Source: Azolla caroliniana (Eukaryota > Polypodiophyta). Taken from it: a stretch of 64,000 bases of DNA. The notes beneath the pieces are model-generated. The model was given only the letters and a program-made list of their open reading frames with translations. It was not told the origin of the DNA and ran no database searches. The stretch covers positions 9,672,001 through 9,736,000 of the forward strand of contig JBHGNT010000010.1 of NCBI GenBank assembly GCA_043228905.1, read 5' to 3'. A program made the position numbers and the translations under genes. Positions 10,051 to 20,184 of the stretch are shown here, piece after piece; position 1 is the first letter of the stretch, and each line of letters starts with the position of its first letter.

Positions 10051-10063
10051 TTGAACCAATTTG
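10051..10063 (+). other. Putative self-primer binding site of the chromovirus
   Basis: TTGAACCAATTTG begins two bases inside the 5' LTR boundary. Its reverse complement CAAATTGGTTCAA is found exactly at 9827-9839, where the transcript should begin. There is no TGG opening here as a tRNA primer site would need. In Tf1 and sushi-type Ty3/gypsy elements the first bases of the RNA anneal to such a site and prime minus-strand synthesis; that mechanism is inferred here. Confidence 0.65.
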
Positions 10064-10122
10064 CCCTACCTTTTGTCTCTCTCATTTCCTACTAATATTT
10101 TATTCCTCTTTTCTTTCATCCC

Positions 10123-11283
10123 ATGGCCACTGTTAGCGCTGAAGAATATCAATCCGTTTTCTCAGAATTTCAATGCTTGAAGGAGAAGTTCCATGCTTTG
10201 GAACAAGAAAACCAACGGTTGCTGGGGGATCTTCAGCAAATCTCATTAGAAAAGCAACAAACGCAACAACAACATGGGGAACTTGCGTTACGCGTGCAAC
10301 AACTCGAAGCAACCATCGTAGCGATGCAACAACAAGGGCCCGGAACACAAGGGATTCATAAAGAACCCAAGATTGGCCTTCCCACGAAGTTCGATGGAAC
10401 ACGATCGCAGTTTAGAGGGTTCCTTAACCAGGCACGATTAGTTATTCAAATGCATCCTTCCCGATATCCCACCGATGCATCACGAGTGGGTTTAGTAGGC
10501 ACTTTGTTAAGTGGCTCAACGTTGTCATGGTTCGCTCCACTATTAGAAAAGGAATCTCCGTTACTCAACAATTTTGAAGAGTTTCTAGGTGAGTTTAAAG
10601 CATGTTACGGAGATACTGACAGCATCAGGACCGCAATTAACAAAATCCGGCGATTACGCCAAGGTGACCGTCCAGCCTCCGCATACGCTGCAGATTTTCG
10701 CCTACTCGCCGCCGATATCCCTTGGGATGATCAAGCGTTCATGGAGCAATTCTGTTATGGTTTACGCAACGATGTCAAGGATTTACTATTGACCTTCCCC
10801 GAAGAGCCAAAGTCCTTAACAGAAGCAATCAGTCGCGCGGTGAGATGTGACAACCGCCTCTTTGAGCGACGTTCGGAACGATAGCTACAGATGCCGAGGG
10901 CAAGATCAAAGCCCACCTACGCCTTAGTGGTAGCAAGACCTTTTCCGAGGGAGTCATATAATGCGCCTCCAGCGAATACTCCGACTCCGATGGAGATTGA
11001 CACTACACGTCGTCGAGGGCCATTATCCGAAGAAGAAAAGCAGCGATGCCATACAAATCGACTATGTCTTTACTGCGGTGGACCAGGACATATCACAATA
11101 AATTGCCCCCATAGGCCAAGAAGACAGGTAAACCAAATAGTCACTAGTTCTAATTGTACTAAATCCGAGCCAATTTCAGTAGGGATATCTGATAGTCCGA
11201 ATAGTACTAATAGTACTAATATCCTAGATCTAGCGAACAAATTTGATGTCCTTAGTCAGTTAGAAGAAGAGTTAAACGACTAA
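10123..11283 (+). pseudogene. gag of the chromovirus (PEG10/RTL-like Gag with zinc knuckle)
   Basis: The ATG at 10123 (CCCATGGCC context) opens a 386-codon frame broken once, by TAG at 10882-10884, probably a former CAG. Residues 10-70 form a Gln/Leu/Glu-rich coiled coil. Residues about 85-250 are a retrotransposon Gag capsid domain (KFDGTRSQFRGFLNQARLVI, DRPASAYAADFRLLA) like sushi, PEG10 and RTL1 Gag. CLYCGGPGHITINC (near 11073-11106) is a CCHC zinc knuckle for RNA packaging. The frame ends with TAA at 11281, and pol follows in another frame, as in elements that shift frames or re-initiate. Confidence 0.88.
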
Positions 11284-11305
11284 GTCCAGCCAAAATAAGA
11301 GCCGT

Positions 11306-11942
11306 TTGGTGGACAACCCTAGATCTGTGCAGCCCATTAGTGGTTCCATTCCCTCTAAGCAAGTTAGTGATGTGTTCGTAGCCCAAGTAATAGTTAGTAC
11401 TAAAAGTACCCCTCTAGTACATGTCCTAGCACTCCTAGATTCCGGAGCTAACTCTTGCTTTATGGATAAGAAATTTGCTCAAGCTCATAAGATATCCCTA
11501 AGAAAACTCCAGTGTCCAGCCTCTGTAGTAGTCATTGATGGACGTCCCATTGCTTCCGGAAATATCATAGAAGAGTCAGAGCCCATTAATATTGTCCTAG
11601 ATAACTTAGCATGTGTAGTATCATTTAATATTATTAGTATCTCAGAACATCCTATAGTTTTAGGATTACCATGGTTCGAGTTACATAACCCAGACATAGA
11701 TTGGAGAATAAGAGAAATCCGGTGTCGACAAACCCAAGGGTCAACTCAGAAGATGGCAACCATTTCGCTACGTCAGTTGCGTAAAGAAGGGAGCAAGGAG
11801 GAAATGTTCCTCTTTGCAATATCAGTAAACCCCTCCAGCACCACTAAAGAAGAATCCACCGTTCAACTTCCCGAGAAGTATCGTCATTATGCCGATGTGT
11901 TCGATAAAGTACAAGCCAACACACTTCCTCATCATTGACCGT
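11306..11942 (+). pseudogene. Chromovirus protease and start of pol (cut by nested gypsy)
   Basis: LALLDSGANSCFMDKKFA is the retropepsin active site (DSGA) and HPIVLGLPWFELHNPDIDW its C-terminal hydrophobic motif. The frame stops with TGA at 11936, probably a former CGA, five bases before the nested gypsy insertion. Allowing for the insert and its 4-bp duplication, the same frame continues into the RT at 18842. It cleaves the Gag-Pol polyprotein in active elements. Confidence 0.85.
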
Positions 11943-12569
11943 TGTCGTGAAGAAACTCGTCCACAAGCGGAATCGGTGCACCGGAGCGTAGGAACCAGCT
12001 CTTCATACACGTGCGCCTTATGTTGTACCTAGAAGATCCTCGGTAGGTAGGAAGTTAATAGGAAACGGCTCCTTCCTTGCCTATAAAAGGAGGGAGACAA
12101 GGAGGGGAGAGGGATCGCGGAGAGTCGAGGACGAAGTGCTGTCGGTTTGCGTGCGAAGGCTTCTCTCTCTCTCTCTTGTTCGCAAACTCGATAGCTTCCT
12201 TCTGTGTAGGTTTCGGGAGGCTCGCGCTGCGCTGAGGAATGCCCGAGTGCTTCCGGCAACACCTCCAACCTGCTCCTGTCTTTCTGTGCGTTTACGAATA
12301 GGCATCGGCATCTGTTCGCCGGCCTGTTCGGTTGTAACCGACTTCGTGTTTTTGTTGCTTCCGTGTTCTTGTTGTTGTCTTTGTTAATACATACATACAT
12401 TCGTGTCTCTCTGTGTCGCTGTCCCACTCGCGTCTTTGTGTCGAAGGGCCGTGTCCCTGTGAATCTACGTTCGCACGTAGTGGGTCTCTTGTCCTTTCTC
12501 TCTTGCTCTTCGGTACAGGACCCCTAAGGTCCCACCTCATTCCACGCATCCGCGAGGAAAACCTCCACA
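11943..12569 (+). repeat. 5' LTR of the nested gypsy
   Basis: 627 bp, starting TGTCGTGAAG and ending CCTCCACA. CCTATAAAAGGAGGGAGA near 12079-12096 is a TATA box, giving a start near 12110-12125. The downstream CT-rich segment and the GTACAGGACCCCT motif near the end recur in the LTRs at 23858 and 63656, tying these families together. Confidence 0.9.
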
Positions 12570-12570
12570 T

Positions 12571-12590
12571 CTTGGTGAACCCGACGTGAA
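12571..12590 (+). other. Primer binding site of the nested gypsy
   Basis: TTGGTGAACCCGACGTGAA starts just after the LTR. The TGG opening fits a tRNA 3' CCA end, but I cannot name the tRNA. The same 19 bases follow the LTR at 63049-63656 (minus strand), and a worn version (TTTGCGAACTGCACGTGAA) follows the LTR ending at 26073. Confidence 0.6.
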
Positions 12591-12612
12591 GGAGGCGGCA
12601 GAAGAGCAGAAG

Positions 12613-13599
12613 ATGAAGGGGTCGGATCTTGCAGAGGCCATGGCTTCGGCCGTGGATCGGATATTGAGTGCACGCGAGGGCTCCGACGCCCTCGACAGAG
12701 CCATTGAGGCGGTCGTCGGTACGATCGACCGGTTCAGCGGAAAGGATGCCACGAAGTATTTGGCGTCCTACGGGGCAGAAATGCTGATGCGGGACATTCC
12801 GGAAGAGAGGCGTCTTGCCGGGTTTCCTCGAGTGGCGATGCCGAGCATCCATGCGGAGGTGCTCGAGGTGCGGGCGGAGAGCTGTACCTGGGAGGAGTTC
12901 GAAGGCCGACTCCTAGAAAAATACGGGCTGGACGACGCGCTCCGGCTTTCGAAACGAGACTTCATGGAATGGGTGGAGTCCCCCGGCAAGGGAAGAAACG
13001 CATCGGCACTCCTTTGGGAGTTCGAAGAACGCTTTGCGCGCCTTTTGGCGCTTGACCGAACCGTTCTGGATACGAGCCGGGTCCTACTGTTCGTCAAGTC
13101 GGTGGACGAGCGGGACCGGGATCAAGTCGCCTCCTTGCTGGAAACCGAAGACGGGCTGACGACCGACTGGGCTGCGGTTAAGAGAGTCTGTGGCCGTTTC
13201 GACAAACGGCGGGAATGGGCTGACAACGGGGCGGCCGGTGCGGGCTCTGTCACAGCAAGGAGGCTTGAACCGGCACCGCAAGGGCGAAGGGAAGAAACCC
13301 GGGAATGACTCGAAACTGGTCCGGCTTCGACCGGCATGGTCAATGGCTCGTCCGGAGGAGCAGCGCTGGAGGAGTTGACGCGGGCGATAAAGGATCTCCA
13401 GATCGCCCAGACTCGAAGGGAAGGCGGCGAACCGGCTCGTGACCGACGACCGGCAGCAGGGAACAGGTGCATGTGGTGCGACGAGGTCGGCCACATTCGG
13501 AAGGACTGCGGCGATTTCGCAGAGGCGTTGAGGAACCGGGTGGTGTACCTGTGGGAAGGCCGGGTGCACGCCGGCGACACCAGAAGGGCCCTAAACTGA
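12613..13599 (+). pseudogene. gag of the nested gypsy, with CCHC knuckle
   Basis: The first ATG in frame is 12613. A capsid-type domain (IDRFSGKDATKYLASYGAEM, FPRVAMPSIHAEV, WEEFEGRLLEKYG) is followed by a TGA at 13306-13308 and, in the same frame, by CMWCDEVGHIRKDC, a CCHC zinc knuckle at about 13468-13509. Another stop lies at 13597-13599. The capsid part is clearly related to the Gag frames at 26091 and 62983 (minus) by the spaced motif F-G-x(7)-L-x2-Y-x2-E/G-M and F-x-RVA. Stops are consistent with C-to-T decay. Confidence 0.8.
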
Positions 13600-13617
13600 A
13601 ACGACGGGCGAGGAGGA

Positions 13618-14715
13618 ATGAAGAGACTGATGGAAGAGGCAGCGGCCCGACACGTGGAGGCCATCCACTACTCGGCGTCGACCGGCATTCGGGTCGGGGG
13701 CAGCGAGGCCCGAAAGGGGAGCAAAGACGGATTCTGGTCGGCAATGCTGGAAGGCCTGGCCGGCGCACGGTTGAGGAAAGACGAAGCGGACTGCGCCGAG
13801 AGACGGGTCCGGAAAGTAACCGGGTGGAGCGATCCGGTCGAGGAGAAGACGGGCTTTGTAGAAGCCGCCTGCCGGAACTACGAGGCTCTGGTAGAAGACA
13901 AACGAGTGGGGAAAGCCGGAGCGGACGGGTCCTCACAACGGTACGAGACCCGGTTCGGGCAGCGACGGAACGATAACCCCAAGAAGGGCGGATACCGACT
14001 GGGGACGGAAATAGAAAGGACTACGGACCTACGAAAGGTCCTAGAAGAACGGATCCTCGACAGCAAAGTGGAGCTGTCATTGCGGGAGGTGCTAGGGATC
14101 GCCAAGAAGGAGTTCCACGACTCCATTGTGGACTTGGTGAAACGAAAGAGGCTGTCGACGGAGACGGAACCGGAAAGACCGGTGGAGGTGCGGACGACGC
14201 GCATCGACGACATGGCGCTGGAAGATGAGTGGGCGGAGAGCCACTATTCGAGGCCACACTGGGCCCGAGCGACCACGGAGACCCCGGTAAAGATCGGAGA
14301 TGTTCAGGAACCGGTGGTGGCACTGGTGGACCACGGTTCGGAAATAAACCTGATGTCCATGGACTTCTATAAGAAGGGAAAATGGCCGATCAACACCAAG
14401 CACGGGTGGAAGATACGGGCGGCGACGCGCGCCACCGAGGAACTGCATGGGGCCTGCCCGAACGTGCGAGTCAAGATCGGCGACGTCGAGATTGACCAGC
14501 ACTTCTTCGTACAGGAGACGTCCTCGCACCCAGTCATATTAGGTGAACCATACATCACGGCGGCGCGGATGGAGACCAAGGTGCTAGACAACGGTTCGGC
14601 CTATGCGAGGGTCAAAAGCCAGGACGGGCGCCATTCGGTCCAATTTCAGACGGTGCGGCCGAACCACGAGAGAAACCGCGAATCCCTCGGTGGCGAGAAC
14701 CGGGAGGATTTTTAG
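13618..14715 (+). pseudogene. Protease region of the nested gypsy (DHGS retropepsin)
   Basis: An open frame of 365 codons in the same frame as gag. VALVDHGSEINLMSMDFY is the retropepsin active site, with His where most families have Ser or Thr (DHGS rather than DSGS). HPVILGEPYITAARMETKVL follows as the second motif. The N-terminal 200 residues are charged, with no recognised domain. To my recollection DHGSE-type proteases occur in gypsy lineages of fungi and non-seed plants. The frame ends at TAG 14713-14715. Confidence 0.7.
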
Positions 14716-15911
14716 AGAGGGTTGCCAAGGCGTGGGGCCGAGACAGCCCGGACACTCGGGAAAGACCCCACGACTGTATGATAGAACCGAAACCGAAGGA
14801 ACCCTGTACGATAAGTAGGAAATTCTACTTCTCCAACAACGGAGGGTGTATGATAGTTGGCATCGTCGGCCGAGAAAAGACAAGGGCGGAAGTGCGACTT
14901 CGAGCGTGCGGAGTTCTCAGCCCGGACGAGGAAATCAGCGGAGCCGTGGAGGCGGTCTCCTTCGATGACACCTTGGGAATGCTGGGGGAGGTAGCCAGAG
15001 AAGACCTTAACGAAGACCGGACGATACCGGTATGTTCCAAGAGATGTACAAAGTCATCGCGAACTTCAGTCGGGGATTGGGTCGGATCGGACGGCCCGAG
15101 TTAGCACGAAGTACAAGACTGTGGACCGGAAGGTAAGGCCCGTCGCGGCACCCTTACCGGAGGGCAGCGAGTCCCGAATCAGAGGGGTTGCGTCAGACCC
15201 CAGTTTACGAGATCCGGCCTGCATAGGACACACCTTCACCGACGGGAAGCCCCGGGAGCTCAAGATCGGTGGGGGCGGGTTCCTACTACCGGCGGAGGAA
15301 GACCGGTTTCGGAGAATGCTCGGAAGGCACGGGAAAGCCGGAAGAGATCGGGTGTGTAGACCCGTCGATTGTGGAGCCGATGGTGATATTCACGGTACCA
15401 CATGTGCCGTGGAATCTCAAGCTGATTCCAGTACCGAGAGCTCACATCCCGAAGTTGATGGAGCTCACATCCCGAACCGTCGAGTGCCCCATACTCGAAC
15501 CGATGGTTTATCGTACCAAAGAAAAACGGAACATTGCGCTTCATTCAGGACCTGCAGCCGGTCAACAGAGTGACCATTCGAAACGCAGGAATCGGACCGA
15601 CCATAGACGAGTTCGTAGAGGCCTTCGCCGGAAGGTCGATTTACTCGGTCGGTGATCTGTACTCGGGGTACGACCAGTTCCAGCTAGCCGTGGAGAGCAG
15701 AGACATTACGACGATGCGAACTCCCCTCGGCCTGGTGCGAATGTGTACCCTGCCACAAGGAGGGACCAACTCGGTAGCCCACATGGTGAATGCAATGAAC
15801 AAGGTACTGAGGGATTGCATCCCGGACATCACCATGCCGTTTCTAGACGACATCCCGATAAAGGGGTGCCCGGTGGAAGAGAAGGACGAGACAGTCGGGC
15901 CGGACGGATGA
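14716..15911 (+). pseudogene. Reverse transcriptase N-part of the nested gypsy, frame-shifted
   Basis: From about 15270 to 15520 one frame gives FLLPAEEDRFRRMLGR and VPHVPWNLKLIPVPRAHIPK. A shift near 15520 moves homology to the frame from 15534: MRFIQDLQPVNRVTIRNAGI, GDLYSGYDQFQLAV (motif A), TPLGLVRMCTLPQGGTNS, and FLDD (catalytic motif C, in MPFLDDIPIKG near 15837). The frame closes with TGA at 15909-15911, probably a former CGA. 14716-15268 holds the pol N-terminal region in broken frames. Confidence 0.8.
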
Positions 15912-15920
15912 CGGCGATTC

Positions 15921-18170
15921 GTGGCGACACACATCGACGACTGCGAGAAGGTGCTACAAAGGCTAGAGGATGCGAGGCTCACCTTCTCCGGGGAGAAATC
16001 GGCCTTTGGGCAATCGGAAATCCTGGTGGTCGGACACCTATGTGGACCATATGGCCGGAAGCCGTCTCCGGCAAAGGTAGAAGCCATCTCCGCGATGAAG
16101 ACCGACTGTAGCTCGGTTACGGAAGTTCGGAGGTTCCTGGGGGCATGCGCATTCTACCACATATGGATCCCGCATTACGCCCACGTTGCAGAGCCGCTAT
16201 ACGGGTTGCTGAAAAAGGGGCGAAAATTCGAGTGGCAAGACGAGCACACGGAGTCAGTTCGGAAGCTGAAGGAAGCTCTTGCGGCAGCACCGGCGCTCCG
16301 GAAGGCTGTCTACGAGAACGGTACCCCGGTATACATAACGGTGGATACGAGTCCGACCGGGATCGGATGGGTCGTCAACCAAGAAGATGGGGACGGCATT
16401 CGGCTCCCGATCCGATTCGGCGCGAAGGTCCTCAGTGAGCGACAGCGAGGGTACGCCCAGGTTAAACGCGAACTCTGGGGTATCGTTTCGGCAGTAAAGG
16501 CCGACAAAGACTACCTGCTCGGGACAGAAGCGATTATCGAGACGGATTGCCTGCCAATTCTCGGCATGGTTTCCGGATGCGCGACACCGGACCTGGCGAT
16601 GCTCAGGTGGATAGCGTACATCAAGTCCCTGGACCCGGAAATACGGCACATTTCCGGAAAGGACAACGCCATGGCCGACATGCTTTCGAGGGCGAGGTTT
16701 GATAACGAGGGCGGCATGGTTTCGGAGGACGAAGAAGTCGGCGTGGACTTCTTCGAGGCGGCGTACGTGACGACCGATGGGACGAGCACTCCGGCACTTA
16801 ACGGCTTCGACGAGAGCAGGTACGACGGCGAGTGGCTCCAGATCGGTGGATTTTTGAGGACAATGACGCCGGATGCGTCATGGACGAAGGACGAGGCCAA
16901 CCGGATCCAGAAGAAAGCTTACCGATTCTTTCTCCGGGACGGATACTTATGGAAGCACCCGAAGAAGAGGAACGGCGTCCCGCTCCGGGTGGTGGCGATG
17001 AAGGAAGAACAGGAGGAGCTGCTGACGGCCTACCACGACAGCCCCTGGGCTGGACACCGTGGAACGTGGGCCACGTTCGAGAAGATAAAGGGGAAGTACT
17101 GGTGGCCGGGACTGTACCGGGACGTGCATCGGTTCGTGACGACTTGCGAGAGCTGTCAGATGCACTCCGTAGTCCGACATCGGGACGAGCTTCACCCTAC
17201 GTACCCTCCGACCATCCACTTCAAATGGATGGTAGACCTGGTGACGATGCCGATGGGAGTAGGACAGATGCGGTATCTGGTCCTGGCTCGGGAAGATCTG
17301 ACGAACCAGGTAGAAGGCCGGGCCCTTCAGAACAAAACGACCGCGTCCGTATGTTGGTTCCTGATTGAGGACGTGATATGCCGGTACGGGTGCGTCGGGA
17401 AGATCGTGGTTGATCGCGGGGAGTTGGACTCCGAAGAGGCCGAGGAGCTGTTCGACCGGCTAGGAGTCAAGCTCTCGCTTACCACTGCGTATAATCCGGA
17501 GGCGAATGGGAAGGTGGAGCGCGGACACGGGCCGATCGTCAAGGCGTTAGTTCGGGCATGCAGAGGTCAAGTCGGGAACTGGCCGCAGCTGCTGCCTTAC
17601 GCGTTGTGGGCGGACCGAACTACGCACAGTTCGGTAACCGGATTCATGCCGGCAGAGCTCATGTTTGGGCAAAAGTCGATCATGCCGATGGAACGTACGA
17701 TCTCCTCATGGGCAACCGTGGACTGGAGAGACGAGATGAGCCGGGAGGAACTGTTGACGGCGCGCATACGACAACTCGAGCGAAGACCGGAGGACGTGGA
17801 GCAGGCTGCGGAAAAGCTTCGGGTGGCCAGGACGAGGAACAAAGCCCGGTTCGACCGGACGCACCGGCTCCGACTGAAGAAGATCGAGGAAGGCGACTGG
17901 GTGCTAGTCTACGACAGCAGCCTCGACAACCAGCACCGAGCGACACGGAAGTTCGCAAGAAGGTGGTTCGGGCCTTACGTGGTACAAAGCGCCAACGACA
18001 ATGGGACGTACCATCTGGCGGAACTCGACGGTACGAGAATGGCGATACCGGTAGCGGGGAAGCGGATCAAAGCGTTCAAGAAACGTCACGACGACGAGCC
18101 GGATCCGGTTGACGTGGACCGCGACGACGAACGATCCGAAACCGAGGAAGAACCGACGAGCGAGGAATGA
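15921..18170 (+). pseudogene. RT C-part, RNase H and integrase of the nested gypsy
   Basis: A 749-codon unbroken frame. It begins in the RT thumb (HIDDCEKVLQRLEDARLTFS, RRFLGACAFYHIWIPHYAHV), then RNase H (VYITVDTSPTGIGWVV, residues about 130-260). The integrase zinc domain reads HRGTWATFEKIKGKYWWPGL with CESCQMHS (about 385-415). The core has Asp in MVDLVTMPMG (about 436), Asp in VVDRGELD (about 496) and Glu in NGKVERGHG (about 532). A GPY-type motif, RRWFGPYVVQ, lies near residue 680; the protein ends acidic, without a chromodomain. It is in frame with the RT block before it apart from one TGA. Confidence 0.9.
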
Positions 18171-18243
18171 AGGCTGGACCGGTTTTCTCCATCCCAAATC
18201 AATTTGGTGCATGCCGGTGGATGCGCGGTTAGGTGGGGGTGGA

Positions 18244-18837
18244 TGTCGTGAAGAAACCCGTCCACAAGCGGAATCAGTGCACCGGAGCGTAGGAACCGGC
18301 TCTTCATACACGTGCGCCTTATGTTGTACCTAGAAGATCCTCGGTAGGTAGGAAGTTAATAGGAAACGGCTCCTTCCTTTCCTATAAAAGGAGGGAGACA
18401 AGGAGGGGAGAGGGATCGCAAAGAGTCGAGGATGAAGTGCTGTCGGTTTGCGTGCAAAGGCTTCTCTCTCTCTCTCTGGTTCACAAACTCGATAGCTTCC
18501 TTCTGTGCAGGTTTCGGGAGGCTCGCGCTGCGCTGAGGAATGCCCAAGTGCTTCCAGCAGCACCTCCAACCTGCTCCTGTCTTTCTGTGCGTTTACGAAC
18601 AGGCATCGGCATCGTGTTTTTGTTGCTTCTGTGTTCTTGTTGTTGTCTTTGTTAATACATACATACATTCGTGTCTCTCTGTGTCGCTGTCCCACTCGCG
18701 TCTTTGTGTCGAAGGGCCGTGTCCCTGTGAATCTACGTTCGCACGTAGTGGGTCTCTTGTCCTTTCTCTCTTGCTCTTTGGTACAGGACCCCTGAGGTCC
18801 CGCCTCATTCCATGCATCCGCAAGGAAAACCTCCACA
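18244..18837 (+). repeat. 3' LTR of the nested gypsy
   Basis: It follows the purine-rich tract GGTGGGGGTGGA (18232-18243) and is colinear with the 5' LTR except for a 33-bp deletion near 18612. Most substitutions between the two copies are transitions at former CG sites, with this copy the more worn. Confidence 0.92.
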
Positions 18838-18841
18838 CCGT

Positions 18842-20184
18842 ACGATTGCCCCATCGATTTACAACCGGGAAAAGAGCCGCCATGGGGACCGATTTACAAT
18901 TTGTCATCAACCGAGCTGGAAGTCCTTCGGGCCTATATAGAGGAGAATTTGGAAAATGGTTTCATTCGGCATTCGAAATCTCCAGCCGGCGCGCCCATTT
19001 TCTTCGTAAAAAAAAAAGATGGATCGCTTCATCTCGTTGTAGATTACCGTGGCTTGAATAAGGTTACAATCAGGAATAGGTATGCTCTTCCCCTTATCTC
19101 AAGTCATTTAGAACGGATCAATGGTGCCAGGTTCTTCACGAAGATCGACTTACGGGTCCGACCAAGAGACGAATGGAAGACCGCGTTTCGCACCAGATAT
19201 GGGCACTTCGAGTATACGGTCATGCCGTTCGGCCTCACTAATGCGCCGACAGTCTTCCAGCACATGGCTAATGATATATTCCGAGATCTATTTGATGATT
19301 GTTTGATCATCTATTTGGATGATCTACCGGTTTATTCAAAGACCCAAGAAGAACATGATTCTCATGTACTATTAGTACTAAAACGACTTCGAGAACATGG
19401 TCTGTATGCAAAGTTGGAAAAATGTAGTTTCGGGTGCAACCAAGTGGAATTTCTCGGCTACATCATTTCGTCAGAAGGCATCTCCATGGACCCAGCTAAG
19501 GTCAAAACGGTGGTAGAATGGCAGACTCCACGTTCGGTGCGGGATGTGCAATGCTTCTTAGGCTTTGCCAATTTTTACCGGAAGATCATACAAGATTACT
19601 CAAAGATCGTTCTACCTCTCACACAACTTACCAGGAAGGGACAACCATTCATCTGGTCTGAAGAAATGGACATGGCTTTCGAGAGTCTTAAAAAGGCATT
19701 TACATCGGCTCCAATTCTAGCTCATGTCGATCCGGAAAAACCATTCATTATCGAAGCTGACGCATCGGATTTTGCATTGGGGAGCATTCTGTCACAACAG
19801 GGGAATGATGAGAAGCTACATCCTGTGGCTTTTCACTCACGCAAGTTTGACGCCGCCGAAATCAACTACGAAATTCATGATAAGGAGATATTGGCAATAG
19901 TGGATTCTTTTATGCAATGGAGGCATTTTCTGGAGGGATCCTCTCATCCAGTCACCGTATTTAGTGACCACAAGAATCTTGCCTACTTTCAGGATGCTCG
20001 TGTGTTGAATCGACGTCAAGCTCGGTGGGCCCACTTCCTCACGCGTTTCGACTTCAAAATTACATATCGTCCAGGGAGGCACCAAGGGAAGGCAGATGCA
20101 TTATCACGGTGTTCGTATCTAGCACCCCGTCCCGGCGAGCCAACTTTCGATAACCAAAAAGAAGTCATCTTGGGACCGGCATGA
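18842..20184 (+). pseudogene. Chromovirus reverse transcriptase and RNase H
   Basis: Continuation of the protease frame beyond the nested element. RT motifs are APIFFVKKKDGSLHLVVDY, RFFTKIDLR (motif A Asp), YTVMPFGLTNAPTVFQHM and the catalytic CLIIYLDDLPVYS (YLDD, near 19312). About seven codons after KIDLR are missing without breaking the frame. RNase H follows with FIIEADASDFALGSILSQQ, INYEIHDKEILAIV and KADALSR. The frame stops with TGA at 20182-20184, probably a former CGA, and continues in frame into the integrase. Confidence 0.9.

Larger units (their letters stand above)
11943..18837 (+). mobile_element. GC-rich Ty3/gypsy element nested in the chromovirus
   Basis: LTRs (11943-12569 and 18244-18837) begin TGTCGTGAAGAAA and end CCTCCACA. 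CCGT flanks both sides (11939-11942, 18838-18841), a 4-bp duplication. The internal order is gag, zinc knuckle, protease, RT, RNase H and integrase with no chromodomain. The body is visibly richer in G+C than everything around it. The LTRs differ by one 33-bp deletion (right copy) and roughly 22 substitutions by eye, many CG to TG or CA, so the insertion is younger than the chromovirus but already silenced. Confidence 0.93.

Noticed and set aside
13340-13936. Long antisense frames in the GC-rich gypsy (also 12292-12852, 13084-13664)
   Set aside because: GC-rich DNA leaves few stop codons on the opposite strand. The plus-strand frames carry the Gag, knuckle and protease motifs.
15121-15573. 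Overlapping plus-strand frames in the RT region of the nested gypsy
   Set aside because: Only the frames with RT motifs (about 15270-15520, then 15534 on) are real; the others are shadows.
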